Assembly: GCA_002375765.1 (NCBI GenBank)
Contig: DFMV01000048.1
Coordinates: forward strand, 1-36,775
Reading direction: 5' to 3'
Origin: Rhizobiales bacterium UBA3584
GTDB lineage: Bacteria; Pseudomonadota; Alphaproteobacteria; Rhizobiales; Devosiaceae
Length of the DNA stretch: 36,775 nt
Shown: in pieces, positions 8,676 through 17,279 of the stretch
Layout of the letters: each line of letters starts with the position of its first letter
Position numbering within the stretch: the first letter of the stretch is position 1
The notes under the pieces: model-generated
What the model was told of the DNA's origin: nothing
Database searches by the model: none
What the model saw: only the letters and a program-made list of their open reading frames with translations
Position numbers and translations under genes: made by a program

Positions 8676-9274
8676 CCCAATATGCGCTGGCCCTTATATT
8701 GGGTTACCTGCTCGGCTCGGTTCCTTTCGGGTTTGTTATCACCAGGGCAGCCGGCCTCGGCGATGTGCGCACCATCGGCTCGGGCAATATCGGCGCGACC
8801 AACGTCCTACGCACCGGTCGACGCGACATTGCGGCGCTGACGCTGGTTCTCGACGCTGGCAAGGGCGCGGTTGCGGTAATGATCGCCAATTGGCTGTGGG
8901 GTTATGAGGCTGCGATGGTCGCCGGCGTGGCGGCCTTTCTCGGCCACATCTTCCCGGTCTGGCTGGGCTTTAAGGGTGGCAAGGGTGTCGCAACTTATGT
9001 CGGCATCCTTCTGGCGCTCAACTGGCCGATCGGTCTGATTTTTTGCGCCACCTGGCTGCTGATCCTGGTTGCCCAGCGCTATTCATCGCTCGCCGCCCTG
9101 ACCGCGGCGGCCACCGCTCCGATGTTTGCCTTTGCATTTTCGGGGGCGCAGTTGACTTGGGTCACGGGGATCCTTTCAATCGTGCTGTTCATCACGCACC
9201 GCGAGAACATCATGCGGCTGATCGCCGGAACCGAAAGCAAGGTCGGCAGCAAGAAGAACGCCGGACAAGACTAG
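8672..9274 (+). CDS. plsY: Acyl-phosphate:glycerol-3-phosphate acyltransferase PlsY
   Basis: An inner-membrane enzyme that transfers the acyl group of acyl phosphate to glycerol 3-phosphate, the first acylation in phospholipid synthesis. 200 residues with about five hydrophobic segments. The three PlsY motifs are visible: GSVPFGFV near 15-22, GSGNIGATNVLRTGR near 37-51 with LDAGKG after it, and GHIFPVWLGFKGGKGVATYVG near 91-111. The start overlaps the stop of the upstream gene as ATGA. The C-terminal tail is polar and lysine-rich. Confidence 0.96.
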   Translation: MTQYALALILGYLLGSVPFGFVITRAAGLGDVRTIGSGNIGATNVLRTGRRDIAALTLVLDAGKGAVAVMIANWLWGYEAAMVAGVAAFLGHIFPVWLGFKGGKGVATYVGILLALNWPIGLIFCATWLLILVAQRYSSLAALTAAATAPMFAFAFSGAQLTWVTGILSIVLFITHRENIMRLIAGTESKVGSKKNAGQD

Positions 9275-9284
9275 GCCGAAACAG

Positions 9285-10400
9285 ATGACGCGCTCGAGTT
9301 TGACCCCACCCCAGCGCGTATCCTGGCTCCGCCTCATCCGCTCCGACAATGTGGGGCCGACCACCTTCCGCACGCTCATCAACCGCTTTGGCTCGGCCGA
9401 AGCGGCCTTGGATGCCCTGCCCCACCTGGCCCGGTGCGGCGGCGGGCAGCAAGTCAGAATCCCCAGTCTCGATGAGGCCGAAGACGAGATCGCACGCACC
9501 GAAGCGATAGGCGCGCGGCTCGTTGCCATCAACGATCCCGATTATCCGCCCCACCTGCGCCACGTCGCTGGCCCGCCACCAATGCTGACCGTGATGGGGG
9601 GCACCGCTTTGACCGGCAAGCGGACGGTAGGCATCGTGGGCGCCCGCAACGCCTCGGCAGCCGGTCGCCGCATGGCGCAACTGCTCGCGACCGACCTGGG
9701 GCGCGAGGGCTGTGTTATCGTTTCGGGCCTGGCCCGAGGCATCGACGCGGCCGCGCATCACGCCTCGCTCCAGACGGGAACCGTGGCGGTAATGGCCGGC
9801 GGCCTCGACCACATCTACCCCCATGAAAATGAGAACCTCGCCCGCGCCATCGTCGAGGCGGGCGGCACGCTGGTCACCGAAATGCCGCTCGGATGGGAGC
9901 CGCGTGCCCGCGATTTTCCCCGCCGCAACCGGCTCGTGGCCGGCATCAGTCTCGGTGTGGTCATCGTCGAGGCCGCCAAGCGGTCGGGCTCGCTGATCAC
10001 CGCGCGCCTCGCGCTCGAACAGGACCGGGAGGTCTTCGCCGTGCCCGGCTCTCCGCTCGACCCGCGCGCGGAAGGCGGGAACCATCTCATCCAGCAGGGC
10101 GCCAAACTCGTGACCGGCGCGCGCGACATCATTGCCGAACTCACCCATGCCGATCCGGCACGCCTGCCGCTGTTTGAAAACGAAATGATGGAGCCATCTC
10201 CATCAATCACAACCGCAGACCCTTCCGAAGACGAACGCGGCCGCCTGCTGACCGCCCTCAGCCACGCACCAACCGCGACAGATCTGTTGATCGAAACCAC
10301 CGGCATTGCGGCGCCGGTCATGCAGATCCTGCTGCTCGAACTCGAACTGGCGGGCCGGATCGAGCGCTCCGCCGGCCATCTTTTCGCACTCAAGGCATAA
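9285..10400 (+). CDS. dprA: DNA-processing protein DprA (Smf)
   Basis: A 371-residue DprA homologue. DprA binds incoming single-stranded DNA and loads RecA in natural transformation; it is also widely kept in bacteria not known to be competent. Order of domains: a helical SAM-like N-terminus (SWLRLIRSDNVGPTTFRTLINRFG), a Rossmann-type core (TVGIVGARNAS, VSGLARGIDAAAHHASL, GGLDHIYPHEN, FPRRNRLVAGIS, EAAKRSGSLITA, VPGSPLDPRAEGGNHLIQQGA) and a C-terminal winged helix (residues about 310-371). It lies ten bases after plsY, so it is probably cotranscribed. Confidence 0.96.
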   Translation: MTRSSLTPPQRVSWLRLIRSDNVGPTTFRTLINRFGSAEAALDALPHLARCGGGQQVRIPSLDEAEDEIARTEAIGARLVAINDPDYPPHLRHVAGPPPMLTVMGGTALTGKRTVGIVGARNASAAGRRMAQLLATDLGREGCVIVSGLARGIDAAAHHASLQTGTVAVMAGGLDHIYPHENENLARAIVEAGGTLVTEMPLGWEPRARDFPRRNRLVAGISLGVVIVEAAKRSGSLITARLALEQDREVFAVPGSPLDPRAEGGNHLIQQGAKLVTGARDIIAELTHADPARLPLFENEMMEPSPSITTADPSEDERGRLLTALSHAPTATDLLIETTGIAAPVMQILLLELELAGRIERSAGHLFALKA

Positions 10401-10473
10401 GTCTCGGCATGCGGTTTCACCCGCGTTGGGGCTCATGGAAGCACCGCCAATCGACTGCAATAACCGCACGCAA

Positions 10474-10502
10474 TTGACAGAAGCGAACGCTTTCACCATT
10501 TT
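10474..10502 (+). promoter_or_regulatory. Candidate promoter of topA
   Basis: A consensus TTGACA lies at 10474-10479 in the 186-base gap before topA, with a poor -10 (CATTTT) 17 bases on. The leader then contains a GGGCGG/CCGCCC hairpin at 10516-10534. The -35 match is good and the -10 weak, so this is tentative. Confidence 0.3.
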
Positions 10503-10586
10503 GCGCGGACCTTGTGGGCGGGTGTCTTCCGCCCTATCTCCACCCCTTCAAGGCAATTCTCTCTTATTCGCGGAGCCGTCACAGGC

Positions 10587-13169
10587 ATGAAAGTCGTCAT
10601 CGTCGAAAGCCCGGCCAAGGCAAAGACCATCAACAAATATCTGGGCAAGGACTTCGAGGTTCTGGCCAGCTTTGGCCATGTGCGCGACCTGCCCGCCAAG
10701 GACGGATCGGTGCGGCCCGACGACGATTTCGCCATGAGCTGGGAGGTCGATTCCAACTCCAAAAAGCGGCTGGCCGACATCACCCGCGCCCTCAAGGGGG
10801 CCGACGAGCTGATTCTGGCAACTGACCCGGATCGCGAAGGCGAGGCCATTTCCTGGCACCTGCTCGATGCCCTCAAGGCCAAAAAGGCCATCAAGGCCGA
10901 CATGCCGGTCAAGCGCGTGGTGTTCAACGCCATCACCAAGGACGCCGTGACCAACGCCATGCAGCATCCGCGCGATATCGATGCGCCGCTGGTCGACGCC
11001 TATCTGGCGCGCCGGGCACTCGATTATCTGGTGGGATTCACGCTCTCGCCGATCCTGTGGCGCAAGCTCCCGGGCTCGCGCTCGGCGGGCCGGGTGCAAT
11101 CGGTCGCCCTGCGACTGGTCACCGAGCGCGAGGAAGAGATCGAGCGCTTCAAGCCCCAGGAATACTGGAGCGTCATCCCGACCCTCAACCAGTCCGGCAA
11201 GAGCTTTGCGACACGGCTTCATTCGGTCGATGGCGACAAGACCGACAAGCTGGCCATCAAGACCGGCGAAGACGCCCAAGGTCTGAAAACGGCAATCGAG
11301 AAGGGCAATTTCAAGGTCGCCAGCGTCGACAAGAAGCCCACCAAGCGCAATCCGTACGCGCCCTTCACCACCTCCACCCTGCAGCAGGACGCCTCTTCGC
11401 GGCTTTCGCTTTCGCCCTCGCGCACCATGCAGATCGCCCAGCGCCTCTATGAGGATGGGTTGATCACCTATATGCGGACCGACGCCGTGCAGATGGCGCC
11501 CGAGGCTATCGAAGCGGCCCGCCGGGTGATCGGCAAGGAATTCGGCACCGAATACGTGCCCGAAAAGCCGCGCCTCTACCAGACCAAGGCCAAGAACGCC
11601 CAGGAAGCGCACGAGGCGATCCGCCCCACCGATCTGGGCAAGCACCCCGATACGCTTCGCAATCTCGACCCCGACCAGCACAAGATCTACCAGCTGATCT
11701 GGCGCCGCGCGCTGGCCAGCCAGATGCGATCGGCCGAAATCGAACGCACCACAGCCGACATCGACGTCGTTGCGGCGGGCCGTGCCATCACCCTGCGCGC
11801 CACCGGATCGGTCGTGACCTTCCCGGGCTTTCTCGGCGTCTATGGCGTTGAAAAGACCGACGAGGACGATGAAGACGGCAAGGACCTGCCCGCGCTCAAT
11901 GTCGGCGACACCCCGGCACTCGAAAAAGTCGAGATCGATCAGCATTTCACCCAGCCCCCTGCCCGCTATACCGAAGCGAGCCTCATCAAGAAGATGGAAG
12001 AGCTGGGCATCGGTCGCCCGTCCACCTATGCAGCGACGCTGGGAACGCTCAGGGACCGCGATTACATCCGCATCGACAAGCGCGCCATCGTCCCCGAGGA
12101 TCGCGGCCGCCTGGTCACCGCATTCCTGCAAAGCTTTTTCACCAAGTATGTCGAATACGGCTTCACCGCCGGGCTCGAGGAAGAACTCGACGAGATCTCG
12201 GCCGGCCGAATCGACTACAAGGAAGTGCTGCGCCGCTTCTGGAAGGACTTTTCCCATCAGGCCGACGAGATCAAGGATTTGCGGGTTTCCGAAGTCCTCG
12301 ATGCGCTCAATGACCTTTTGGGCCATCACATCTTCCCCGAAAGGCCCGACGGAACCGACCCCCGCCTCTGCCCCACCTGCGGCACTGGCCAGCTTTCGCT
12401 GAAACTGGGCAAGTATGGCGCCTTTATCGGCTGCTCGAATTACCCCGAATGCCGCCATACCCAGCAATTGGCCGAAAGCGCCACCGGGCAGGCGTCCGAA
12501 GCGGCGCAGGGCGATGGCGTTCTGGGTACAGACCCGGAAACCGGCTCGGAAATCTATCTCAAGACCGGCCGGTTCGGCCCCTATGTCCAGCTTGGCGAAG
12601 ACGCCAAGGATGCCAAGCGCTCCTCCATTCCCAAAGGTTGGGACGCGGGCGCCATGGATCTGGAAAAGGCACTGAAGCTGCTCTCCCTGCCGCGCGAAGT
12701 CGGCTTGCACCCCGAAGATGGCAAGCCGATCACTGCCGGGATCGGCCGTTACGGCCCCTTCGTGTTGCACGAGAAGACTTACGCCAATCTTCCTGATGTG
12801 GAGGAGGTTTTCACGGTCGGGCTCAACCGCGCCGTCGATCTGATCGCCCAGAAGCGGGCTGGCGGCGGGCGCGGAGGACGTGGCGCTGCCGTGGCGGCAA
12901 TCCAGACCTTCGAGCATGACGATGGTCCGATTACCGTGCGCGCGGGCCGCTATGGTCCTTACGTCAACCAGGGCAAGGTCAACGCCACCCTGCCCAAGGA
13001 TCTGGCCCCCGAGGCCGTGACGCTTGAAAAGGCGCTGGAACTGATCGTCGCCAAGGGCGGTTCGAAGAGTAAGGCGAAAGCCAAGCCCAAAGCGGCAGCA
13101 AAGAAGCCCGCCGCGAAAAAGAAGACGACAACCAAAAAGCCCGCAGCCAAGAAGAAGGCTGAGGTCTAA
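10587..13169 (+). CDS. topA: DNA topoisomerase I (type IA)
   Basis: Relaxes negative supercoils through a transient 5'-phosphotyrosine link. 860 residues. The Toprim domain opens with VVIVESPAKAKTI and has the acidic DPDREGE at 80-86. The active-site Tyr is Tyr295 in GLITYMRTD. A four-Cys zinc motif (CPTC...CSNYPEC, about 593-620) follows, then repeats of the type (T)GRFGPYVQLG, GRYGPFV and GRYGPYVNQG. The tail from about residue 825 is a Lys/Ala-rich, intrinsically disordered segment resembling the basic tails of alpha- and actinobacterial TopA, probably for DNA binding. The start at ATG 10587 begins exactly at the conserved MKVVIVESP. Confidence 0.97.
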   Translation: MKVVIVESPAKAKTINKYLGKDFEVLASFGHVRDLPAKDGSVRPDDDFAMSWEVDSNSKKRLADITRALKGADELILATDPDREGEAISWHLLDALKAKKAIKADMPVKRVVFNAITKDAVTNAMQHPRDIDAPLVDAYLARRALDYLVGFTLSPILWRKLPGSRSAGRVQSVALRLVTEREEEIERFKPQEYWSVIPTLNQSGKSFATRLHSVDGDKTDKLAIKTGEDAQGLKTAIEKGNFKVASVDKKPTKRNPYAPFTTSTLQQDASSRLSLSPSRTMQIAQRLYEDGLITYMRTDAVQMAPEAIEAARRVIGKEFGTEYVPEKPRLYQTKAKNAQEAHEAIRPTDLGKHPDTLRNLDPDQHKIYQLIWRRALASQMRSAEIERTTADIDVVAAGRAITLRATGSVVTFPGFLGVYGVEKTDEDDEDGKDLPALNVGDTPALEKVEIDQHFTQPPARYTEASLIKKMEELGIGRPSTYAATLGTLRDRDYIRIDKRAIVPEDRGRLVTAFLQSFFTKYVEYGFTAGLEEELDEISAGRIDYKEVLRRFWKDFSHQADEIKDLRVSEVLDALNDLLGHHIFPERPDGTDPRLCPTCGTGQLSLKLGKYGAFIGCSNYPECRHTQQLAESATGQASEAAQGDGVLGTDPETGSEIYLKTGRFGPYVQLGEDAKDAKRSSIPKGWDAGAMDLEKALKLLSLPREVGLHPEDGKPITAGIGRYGPFVLHEKTYANLPDVEEVFTVGLNRAVDLIAQKRAGGGRGGRGAAVAAIQTFEHDDGPITVRAGRYGPYVNQGKVNATLPKDLAPEAVTLEKALELIVAKGGSKSKAKAKPKAAAKKPAAKKKTTTKKPAAKKKAEV

Positions 13170-13178
13170 AGGATAGAA

Positions 13179-15473
13179 ATGGCCAGACGCACAGGAAAGA
13201 CCCCATCGGCCCCTGCTCCGCGCAAGGGCCGGCGTTCGGCCAGTTTCACACCCGGTCAGCTGCCGACCCGCGAACAGATTCTCGAAGCGATTGCCGATTT
13301 CCCCGAGATCAATTCCAAGCGCGAGATCGCCCGGCATTTCAACATCAAGGGCGATGATCGCGTGCCGCTCAAGGTGCTGCTGCGCGACATGGAAAAAGAG
13401 GGCCTTCTGGCCCGCAAGCGCAAGGAATTGCGCCCCGTGGGCGAATTGCCCGCGGTGACCGTGCTCGACATTCCGGCCGATGCCGATCCCGACAACCTTC
13501 ACGCCTTCCCGGCCAAATGGGATGAGGACGAGGGCGAAAAGCCCCGCGTGACCGTGTCCGTTGGCAAGGACGCCCGCGTCGTCCCCGGCCCCGGCGATCG
13601 CATTCTTGCCCGCATCCAGCGCGATGGCGGCACGGTGCCGACCTATACGGCCCGGCCCATGAAGGTGCTCGACAAGCCCCGCAAGGCCGATCTGGGCATC
13701 GTGCGCATGGACGATGATGGCGCGCGGCTGGTGCCCATCGAGCGCAAGGCCCGCGAAATGCGGATTTCCGCCGGCGATCTGGGTGACGCCAAAGACGGCG
13801 ATCTGGTCGAAGTCGAAGTAACGGTTTCGGGCCGCATGATGATTCCGCGCGCCAGGGTTGTTAGCGTTGTCGGCAACCCGCAATCGGAAGGCGCAGTCAG
13901 CCTGATCGCCCTCCATTCGCTCGATATTCCCTACCGGTTCCCCGCCTCTGTTCTCAAGGAAGCCGAGCAGGCCCAGGAGGCAACGCTCAAGGGCCGCGAG
14001 GACTGGCGCGACATCCCTCTGGTCACCATTGACCCCGCCGACGCCAAGGACCACGACGACGCTGTTCATGCCGAACCCGATACCGATCCCAACAATGCCG
14101 GTGGATTCATCATCCGTGTGGGGATCGCCGACGTTTCCTATTATGTGAAGTCGGGCTCGACCATGGACCGCGAGGCTTTCCTGCGCGGCAACTCGGTCTA
14201 TTTCCCCGACCGCGTTGTGCCGATGCTGCCCGAGCGCATTTCCAACGATCTGTGCTCGCTGCGTGAAGGCGAGAACCGCGCCTCCATGGCACTGCGCATC
14301 GTTATCGACGCCGAAGGCAACAAGAAGAGTCATTCCTTCCACCGGGTAATGATGCGCTCGGCAGCCAAGCTCAGTTACCAGCAGGCCCAGGCTGCGATCG
14401 ACGGCCGGCCCGACGAAGTGACCGGGCCATTGCTCGAACCGATCCTCAAGCCCCTCTGGGCCGCCTACGAGGCCCTTTCAAAGGCCCGTGACCGACGCGG
14501 TCCGCTAGCGCTCGACCTTCCCGAGCGCCGCATCCGGCTCGATGCCAACGGCATGGTCGAAGGCGTCTATGTCCCCGAACGGCTGGACGCCCACAGGCTC
14601 ATCGAAGAAATGATGATTCTCTCCAACGTCTGCGCCGCAGAGACGCTGGAAAAACACAAACTCGGCCTGCTCTATCGCGTTCACGACGCGCCGAGCCGCG
14701 AAAAAATCGTAACGCTGGGCGAGTTCCTGAAATCCCTCGACCTGCCGGTGCCGCGCAGCGAGGCCTTGCGGCCGAAAGATTTCAACCAGATCCTTTACCG
14801 TGCCGAAAAGGCCGGCAAGAGCCAGCAGGTCAACGAAATGGTGCTGCGCAGTCAGGCGCAAGCCGAATACGCTCCGGGCAATTACGGCCATTACGGCCTT
14901 AATCTCGACCGCTATGCCCACTTCACCTCGCCCATCCGACGCTACTCCGATCTGATCGTCCATCGCGCCCTGATCCGGGCAGTTGATCTTGGCGATGACG
15001 GCCTGACCGTGGCCGAGGAACAGCGTCTGGGCTCGATCGGCGAGCACATTTCCGCCACCGAGCGCCGCGCCATGGTCGCCGAACGCGAAACCGCCGACCG
15101 GCTGCTGGCCCAGTATCTCGCCGCCCATATCGGTGCCCGCTTCACCGGAAAGATCGCCGGCCTCGTTGGCGCGGGGCTGTTCGTGCGGCTCGATGAGACC
15201 GGCGCCGATGGCTTCGTTCCCGTTTCCTCGCTCGGCCAGGATTATTTCCGCCACTTCGAGGACCAGCAGGCCCTGATCGGCGAACGCACCGGTGAGCGGT
15301 TCCGAATCGGTGATCGCGTCGAGGTGCGACTGCTTGAAGCAGCGCCCATGGCTGGCGCGCTGCGGTTTGAAGTTCTATCTGAAGGTGAACGGGTCAAGCC
15401 GCCCGGTCCAACGCGCGGTCGCAGAGACCGCAAGGGCAAGCCGACGCCGCGCGGGCACCGCGCGAGGAGATAG
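13179..15473 (+). CDS. rnr: Ribonuclease R
   Basis: A processive 3'-5' exoribonuclease that degrades structured RNA and takes part in RNA quality control. 764 residues. An N-terminal winged-helix segment (about 29-85) and cold-shock-like domains are followed by the RNB domain, whose magnesium-binding aspartates are in IDPADAKDHDDAV (about 283-295). FTSPIRRYSDLIVHRAL near 585 is the other family signature. An S1 RNA-binding domain covers about 650-725, and the protein ends in an Arg/Lys-rich tail that usually helps unwinding. AAGGAT precedes the ATG; the gap after topA is nine bases, so the two are cotranscribed. Confidence 0.97.
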   Translation: MARRTGKTPSAPAPRKGRRSASFTPGQLPTREQILEAIADFPEINSKREIARHFNIKGDDRVPLKVLLRDMEKEGLLARKRKELRPVGELPAVTVLDIPADADPDNLHAFPAKWDEDEGEKPRVTVSVGKDARVVPGPGDRILARIQRDGGTVPTYTARPMKVLDKPRKADLGIVRMDDDGARLVPIERKAREMRISAGDLGDAKDGDLVEVEVTVSGRMMIPRARVVSVVGNPQSEGAVSLIALHSLDIPYRFPASVLKEAEQAQEATLKGREDWRDIPLVTIDPADAKDHDDAVHAEPDTDPNNAGGFIIRVGIADVSYYVKSGSTMDREAFLRGNSVYFPDRVVPMLPERISNDLCSLREGENRASMALRIVIDAEGNKKSHSFHRVMMRSAAKLSYQQAQAAIDGRPDEVTGPLLEPILKPLWAAYEALSKARDRRGPLALDLPERRIRLDANGMVEGVYVPERLDAHRLIEEMMILSNVCAAETLEKHKLGLLYRVHDAPSREKIVTLGEFLKSLDLPVPRSEALRPKDFNQILYRAEKAGKSQQVNEMVLRSQAQAEYAPGNYGHYGLNLDRYAHFTSPIRRYSDLIVHRALIRAVDLGDDGLTVAEEQRLGSIGEHISATERRAMVAERETADRLLAQYLAAHIGARFTGKIAGLVGAGLFVRLDETGADGFVPVSSLGQDYFRHFEDQQALIGERTGERFRIGDRVEVRLLEAAPMAGALRFEVLSEGERVKPPGPTRGRRDRKGKPTPRGHRARR

Positions 15474-15476
15474 CCG

Positions 15477-15905
15477 ATGCCATATACCGACCTGACATTG
15501 CGACCGGCCCGGCCCACTTGGCCGGCCATGCTCAATGGCATGAAGTGCCGGTGTCCCAATTGTGGCCAGGGAAAGCTCTTTTCCAGCTACCTCACGGTCG
15601 TCGATCAATGCGACGTCTGTGGCACCGAACTCTTTCACCATCGTGCTGACGATGCCCCGCCCTATATTGTGATTACCATCGTCGGACATCTGGCCGTCGG
15701 GGCAGTTCTGCACATGGAAATGAGTTCGACCCCGCTCCATCCCCTGACTTACCTCTGGGTGATGATCCCGCTCATCATCATCTCCTCTCTGATCCTGCTG
15801 CCGATCACCAAGGGTGCCGTCGTGGGTCTGCAATGGGCGCGCTACATGCACGGCTTTGACCCCGCCGGCGCGCATGACGATTTCGAGGACGACGAGCGGA
15901 GTTGA
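15477..15905 (+). CDS. DUF983 zinc-ribbon membrane protein
   Basis: A 142-residue protein with a zinc-ribbon head and two membrane helices. The head has Cys24, Cys26 and Cys29 (CRCPNCGQGKLF) and Cys45/Cys48 (CDVCGTEL). The helices are near residues 64-82 and 90-112, and the tail is acidic. This is the DUF983 family, of unknown function, usually found next to rnr in Hyphomicrobiales. It starts three bases after the rnr stop and is therefore part of the topA-rnr transcript. Confidence 0.9.
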   Translation: MPYTDLTLRPARPTWPAMLNGMKCRCPNCGQGKLFSSYLTVVDQCDVCGTELFHHRADDAPPYIVITIVGHLAVGAVLHMEMSSTPLHPLTYLWVMIPLIIISSLILLPITKGAVVGLQWARYMHGFDPAGAHDDFEDDERS

Positions 15906-15910
15906 TCCGC

Positions 15911-15938
15911 TTGACTTTTGGCGCGAAATGCATAGTTT
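15911..15938 (+). promoter_or_regulatory. Promoter of rpmG
   Basis: TTGACT (15911-15916, within CTTGAC, the alphaproteobacterial -35) and TAGTTT (15933-15938) are 16 bases apart, about 70 bases before the rpmG start. It gives rpmG its own transcript after the topA-rnr-DUF983 genes. Confidence 0.55.
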
Positions 15939-16007
15939 GCGCCCAACTCATTTCCTGAGCCGTGCGCAAAACCGTCGCGCGGCCTGTTTGTTTCAAAGGC
16001 TACCGCG

Positions 16008-16175
16008 ATGGCAAAGTCCAACACGATCAAGATCAAGCTGGTTTCGACAGCCGACACCGGCTTTTACTACGTCGCCAAAAAGAACACCCGTACCGCGACC
16101 GAGAAGCTCTCGTTCCGCAAGTATGACCCGGTTGTTCGCAAGCACGTTGAATTCAAGGAAGCCAAGATCAAATAA
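16008..16175 (+). CDS. rpmG: 50S ribosomal protein L33
   Basis: A 55-residue ribosomal protein of the large subunit, located near the E site. It begins [18 protein letters not shown], has the family block [22 protein letters not shown] and ends EFKEAKIK. It lacks the CxxC pairs of the zinc-binding form, so it is the zinc-independent type normal in Alphaproteobacteria. It is a single-gene unit with its own promoter upstream and a strong intrinsic terminator 32 bases downstream. Confidence 0.97.
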   Translation: MAKSNTIKIKLVSTADTGFYYVAKKNTRTATEKLSFRKYDPVVRKHVEFKEAKIK

Positions 16176-16206
16176 TTTGGTCAAAGGCCCCTTCTGAACG
16201 AACATG

Positions 16207-16232
16207 AACCCCGCCATTCAGCGGGGTTTTTT
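16207..16232 (+). terminator. Intrinsic terminator of rpmG
   Basis: Perfect 8-bp stem AACCCCGC / GCGGGGTT with the six-base loop CATTCA, running into six T residues. It lies 31 bases after the rpmG stop codon. Confidence 0.92.
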
Positions 16233-16265
16233 GTTGGTCGCATCGAGCAGTCGCAAGCGGACGGT

Positions 16266-16874
16266 CTAGAAATGCTGGCGAAGACCCACTGTCGTCGCAT
16301 TTGCCGAACCGGCGCCGATTGTGCCCCAGGCGCCGGATCTGTGATGGAGCCTCCAGAATACCTCCGTGTCCGGATTTTGCACCGAAGACAGCGCAATTTC
16401 CGGACTGAGGTAAAACAACAACTCCGGTGAGCCCCCTTCGGAACGTGCACGCCGCTGTTCGGAGCCCATCGAGCCGGTGACGGCGCTGAGACCGAACGTC
16501 ACCGAAGGCGATACTTTCACAGCTTCGCCCAATTCGATTCCGTCGTGCCCCACATATGGCCCTGACCACACTTCTGCGCTGGTCGTTTCACCCGCGCGAA
16601 CTGCACCGCCCGTTTCCCATCCGACGGCGATACCGTCGTCCCGGACAGGGCCGTCTTGCCGAACGCCAATACCCAGCACGACATTGTCCTCATAAGGCAC
16701 GGCCACAGGATTGAATGACTGCCCAAAATCACCCTTCGTGTAGTGCCCGCCGAATATCGCGATGGAGTCCGCATAGAGCCCATCGTCCGAACTCGGCATC
16801 TCTTGAGCCTGCGGAAACGTGACGCTGGCAAGGAGCACAACTCCAACCAGTGTAACGGTCACCCAGCGTTGCAT
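16266..16874 (-). CDS. Predicted outer-membrane beta-barrel protein, weakly PagL-like
   Basis: A 202-residue exported protein. Residues 1-24 form a signal peptide (hydrophobic VTLVGVVLLASVTF, cleavage after QAQ). The rest has alternating polar/hydrophobic strands and ends in Phe (TVGLRQHF), the usual last residue of outer-membrane barrels. Near the C-terminus EVFWRLHHRSGAWG resembles the HxS active-site strand of lipid A deacylases of the PagL group, but an Asn stands where the catalytic Glu is expected 12 residues after the Ser, so activity is doubtful. A GAGGAT ribosome site lies upstream. It is convergent with rpmG, and the upstream side is a 405-base gene-free stretch. Homology is by eye and weak. 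Confidence 0.6.
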   Translation of the reverse strand: MQRWVTVTLVGVVLLASVTFPQAQEMPSSDDGLYADSIAIFGGHYTKGDFGQSFNPVAVPYEDNVVLGIGVRQDGPVRDDGIAVGWETGGAVRAGETTSAEVWSGPYVGHDGIELGEAVKVSPSVTFGLSAVTGSMGSEQRRARSEGGSPELLFYLSPEIALSSVQNPDTEVFWRLHHRSGAWGTIGAGSANATTVGLRQHF

Positions 16875-17279
16875 CCGATCCTCCTGGAGCCGCTATTGGC
16901 CATAGTTTAAGATTCCAGAAGCGATTGCGTTCCCGATTTGGCCTTCGCGCGGTTACACCCGACCCGGCAATTCCATGCCTTCGGCGCGCGTGAAACACGG
17001 CATTTGATGCGGTCGAGATGAGGTGGGGGTTGGCTGACCCGGTCCGGTTTGTCGAAGAGGCCACTCTTGTCCGATACCGGGCCAGCCGCCCTACGGGATC
17101 AGGAGTTGCGGCGGACCTGAAAAACCGTAGGGATTTGTACTGGACGGGATTGCGTGAACGCGTCCGTCTCAGTGCTGGCAACCTACTCCGCGCCCAGCCG
17201 AACGCCAAGCATTCCAGGGCCGTTCAGCTCCGGTTTTGCCATTAATAATGAAAGGTTAACCTTACCGCCGCCGCCCCGA
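16875..17279. other. 405-base gene-free stretch with strong inverted repeats
   Basis: No convincing gene. The region holds a 12-bp stem with one mismatch (GGCTGACCCGGT 17032-17043 against ACCGGGCCAGCC 17077-17088) enclosing an AAGAG/CTCTT hairpin. Next comes a perfect pair CCCTACGG (17089-17096) / CCGTAGGG (17125-17132), inside which TCAGG and CCTGA pair, leaving a loop AGTTGCGGCGGA. A perfect 12-base palindrome AAGGTTAACCTT lies at 17252-17263, near the 3' end of pleD. It does not match SRP RNA, RNase P RNA or tRNA. It may be an uncharacterised small RNA or a palindromic repeat element; the strand is undecided. Confidence 0.5.

Noticed and set aside
10548..14342. A 1264-codon open frame on the minus strand
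   Set aside because: It is antisense to topA and rnr, whose motifs are complete. Long antisense frames are expected in high-GC DNA with strong third-position bias.
16985..17000. A parS site for ParB near CGTGAAACAC
   Set aside because: Only one half of the 16-bp palindrome is present; no complete parS was found in the window despite mipZ.
17018..17245. A 75-codon frame, or a known RNA such as SRP RNA, 6S RNA or RNase P RNA, in the gap before pleD
   Set aside because: The frame has no ribosome site and low-complexity basic composition. The conserved cores of these RNAs are not present.
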